Origin: Lachnospiraceae bacterium UBA4711 | GTDB lineage: Bacteria; Bacillota; Clostridia; Lachnospirales; Lachnospiraceae | DNA length: 39,632 bases | Reading direction: 5' to 3' | NCBI GenBank assembly: GCA_002404515.1 | Contig: DHJV01000138.1 | Location: 1 to 39,632, forward strand | Shown here: positions 39,600 to 39,632 of the stretch, piece after piece | Layout of the letters: every line of letters starts with the position of its first letter | How positions within the stretch are numbered: the first letter of the stretch is position 1 | The notes under the pieces: model-generated | Seen by the model: only the letters and a program-made list of their open reading frames with translations | Database searches by the model: none | Told to the model about the DNA's origin: nothing | Made by a program: the position numbers and the translations under genes

Positions 39600-39632
39600 A
39601 TCGAACCAGCGACACGAGGATTTTCAGTCCTC
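39586..39632 (-). tRNA. tRNA-Phe (GAA), 3' part, cut by window edge
   Basis: On the minus strand the anticodon stem-loop GAGGA-CTGAAAA-TCCTC (39632-39616) gives anticodon GAA (39625-39623). It is followed by variable loop GTGTC, T-arm GCTGG-TTCGATT-CCGGC, acceptor strand TCTGGGC and discriminator A at 39586. CCA is not encoded. This is the integration target; the phage supplies the last 14 nt. Confidence 0.92.

Overview
The window holds one nearly complete temperate siphophage (long-tailed, SPP1/TP901-like) prophage of about 38.5 kb. It is inserted in the 3' end of a tRNA-Phe gene of a low-to-mid GC Firmicute. The AT-rich third positions, strong AGGAGG ribosome sites and protein types fit the Lachnospiraceae/Clostridia. 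That host is inferred from style, not from a marker gene. The only bacterial sequence is a COG0523/CobW-type GTPase gene at the left edge (20-967) and the 3' half of tRNA-Phe(GAA) at the right edge (39586-39632).

The prophage ends are an imperfect direct repeat of about 113 bp (977-1089 and 39486-39599) with a 30-bp identical core (1060-1089 and 39570-39599). The core covers the last 14 nt of the tRNA. Nearly everything from 1.2 to 35.8 kb lies on the minus strand, so transcription runs right to left.

From right to left the order is as follows. Lysogeny block (35.95-39.49 kb): integrase behind an attenuator-like leader, a surface lipoprotein, a small ImmA-like protein, a CI-type repressor, and a divergent Cro-like gene with three operators in the shared promoter region. 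Early block (24.9-35.8 kb): small regulators, YqaJ exonuclease, DUF1351, RecT, DUF1064, a DnaD-like initiator with 21-bp iterons, a sigma-like factor, a helicase-methyltransferase fusion and a PAPS-reductase-like PP-loop protein. Middle block (21.5-24.9 kb): small accessory genes led by a DUF1492 sigma-region-4-like late regulator. Late block (1.2-21.3 kb): TerS, TerL, portal, MuF protein with a zinc-protease tail, scaffold, capsid, connectors, tail tube, gpG/gpGT chaperone with a -1 frameshift site, tape measure, Dit, a very large modular collagen-like tail tip, endolysin, fibre and holin.

The features most worth a second look are these. A self-contained plus-strand unit lies at 26531-26829 (promoter, 10-bp inverted repeat, 31-codon ORF, T-arm-like hairpin) against the direction of all its neighbours. 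Mutually exclusive hairpins precede the integrase. Iterons lie inside the initiator gene. MuF carries a zincin tail next to a small Cys protein and a terminator. The chromosomal side of attL carries an apparent remnant of an earlier related element.
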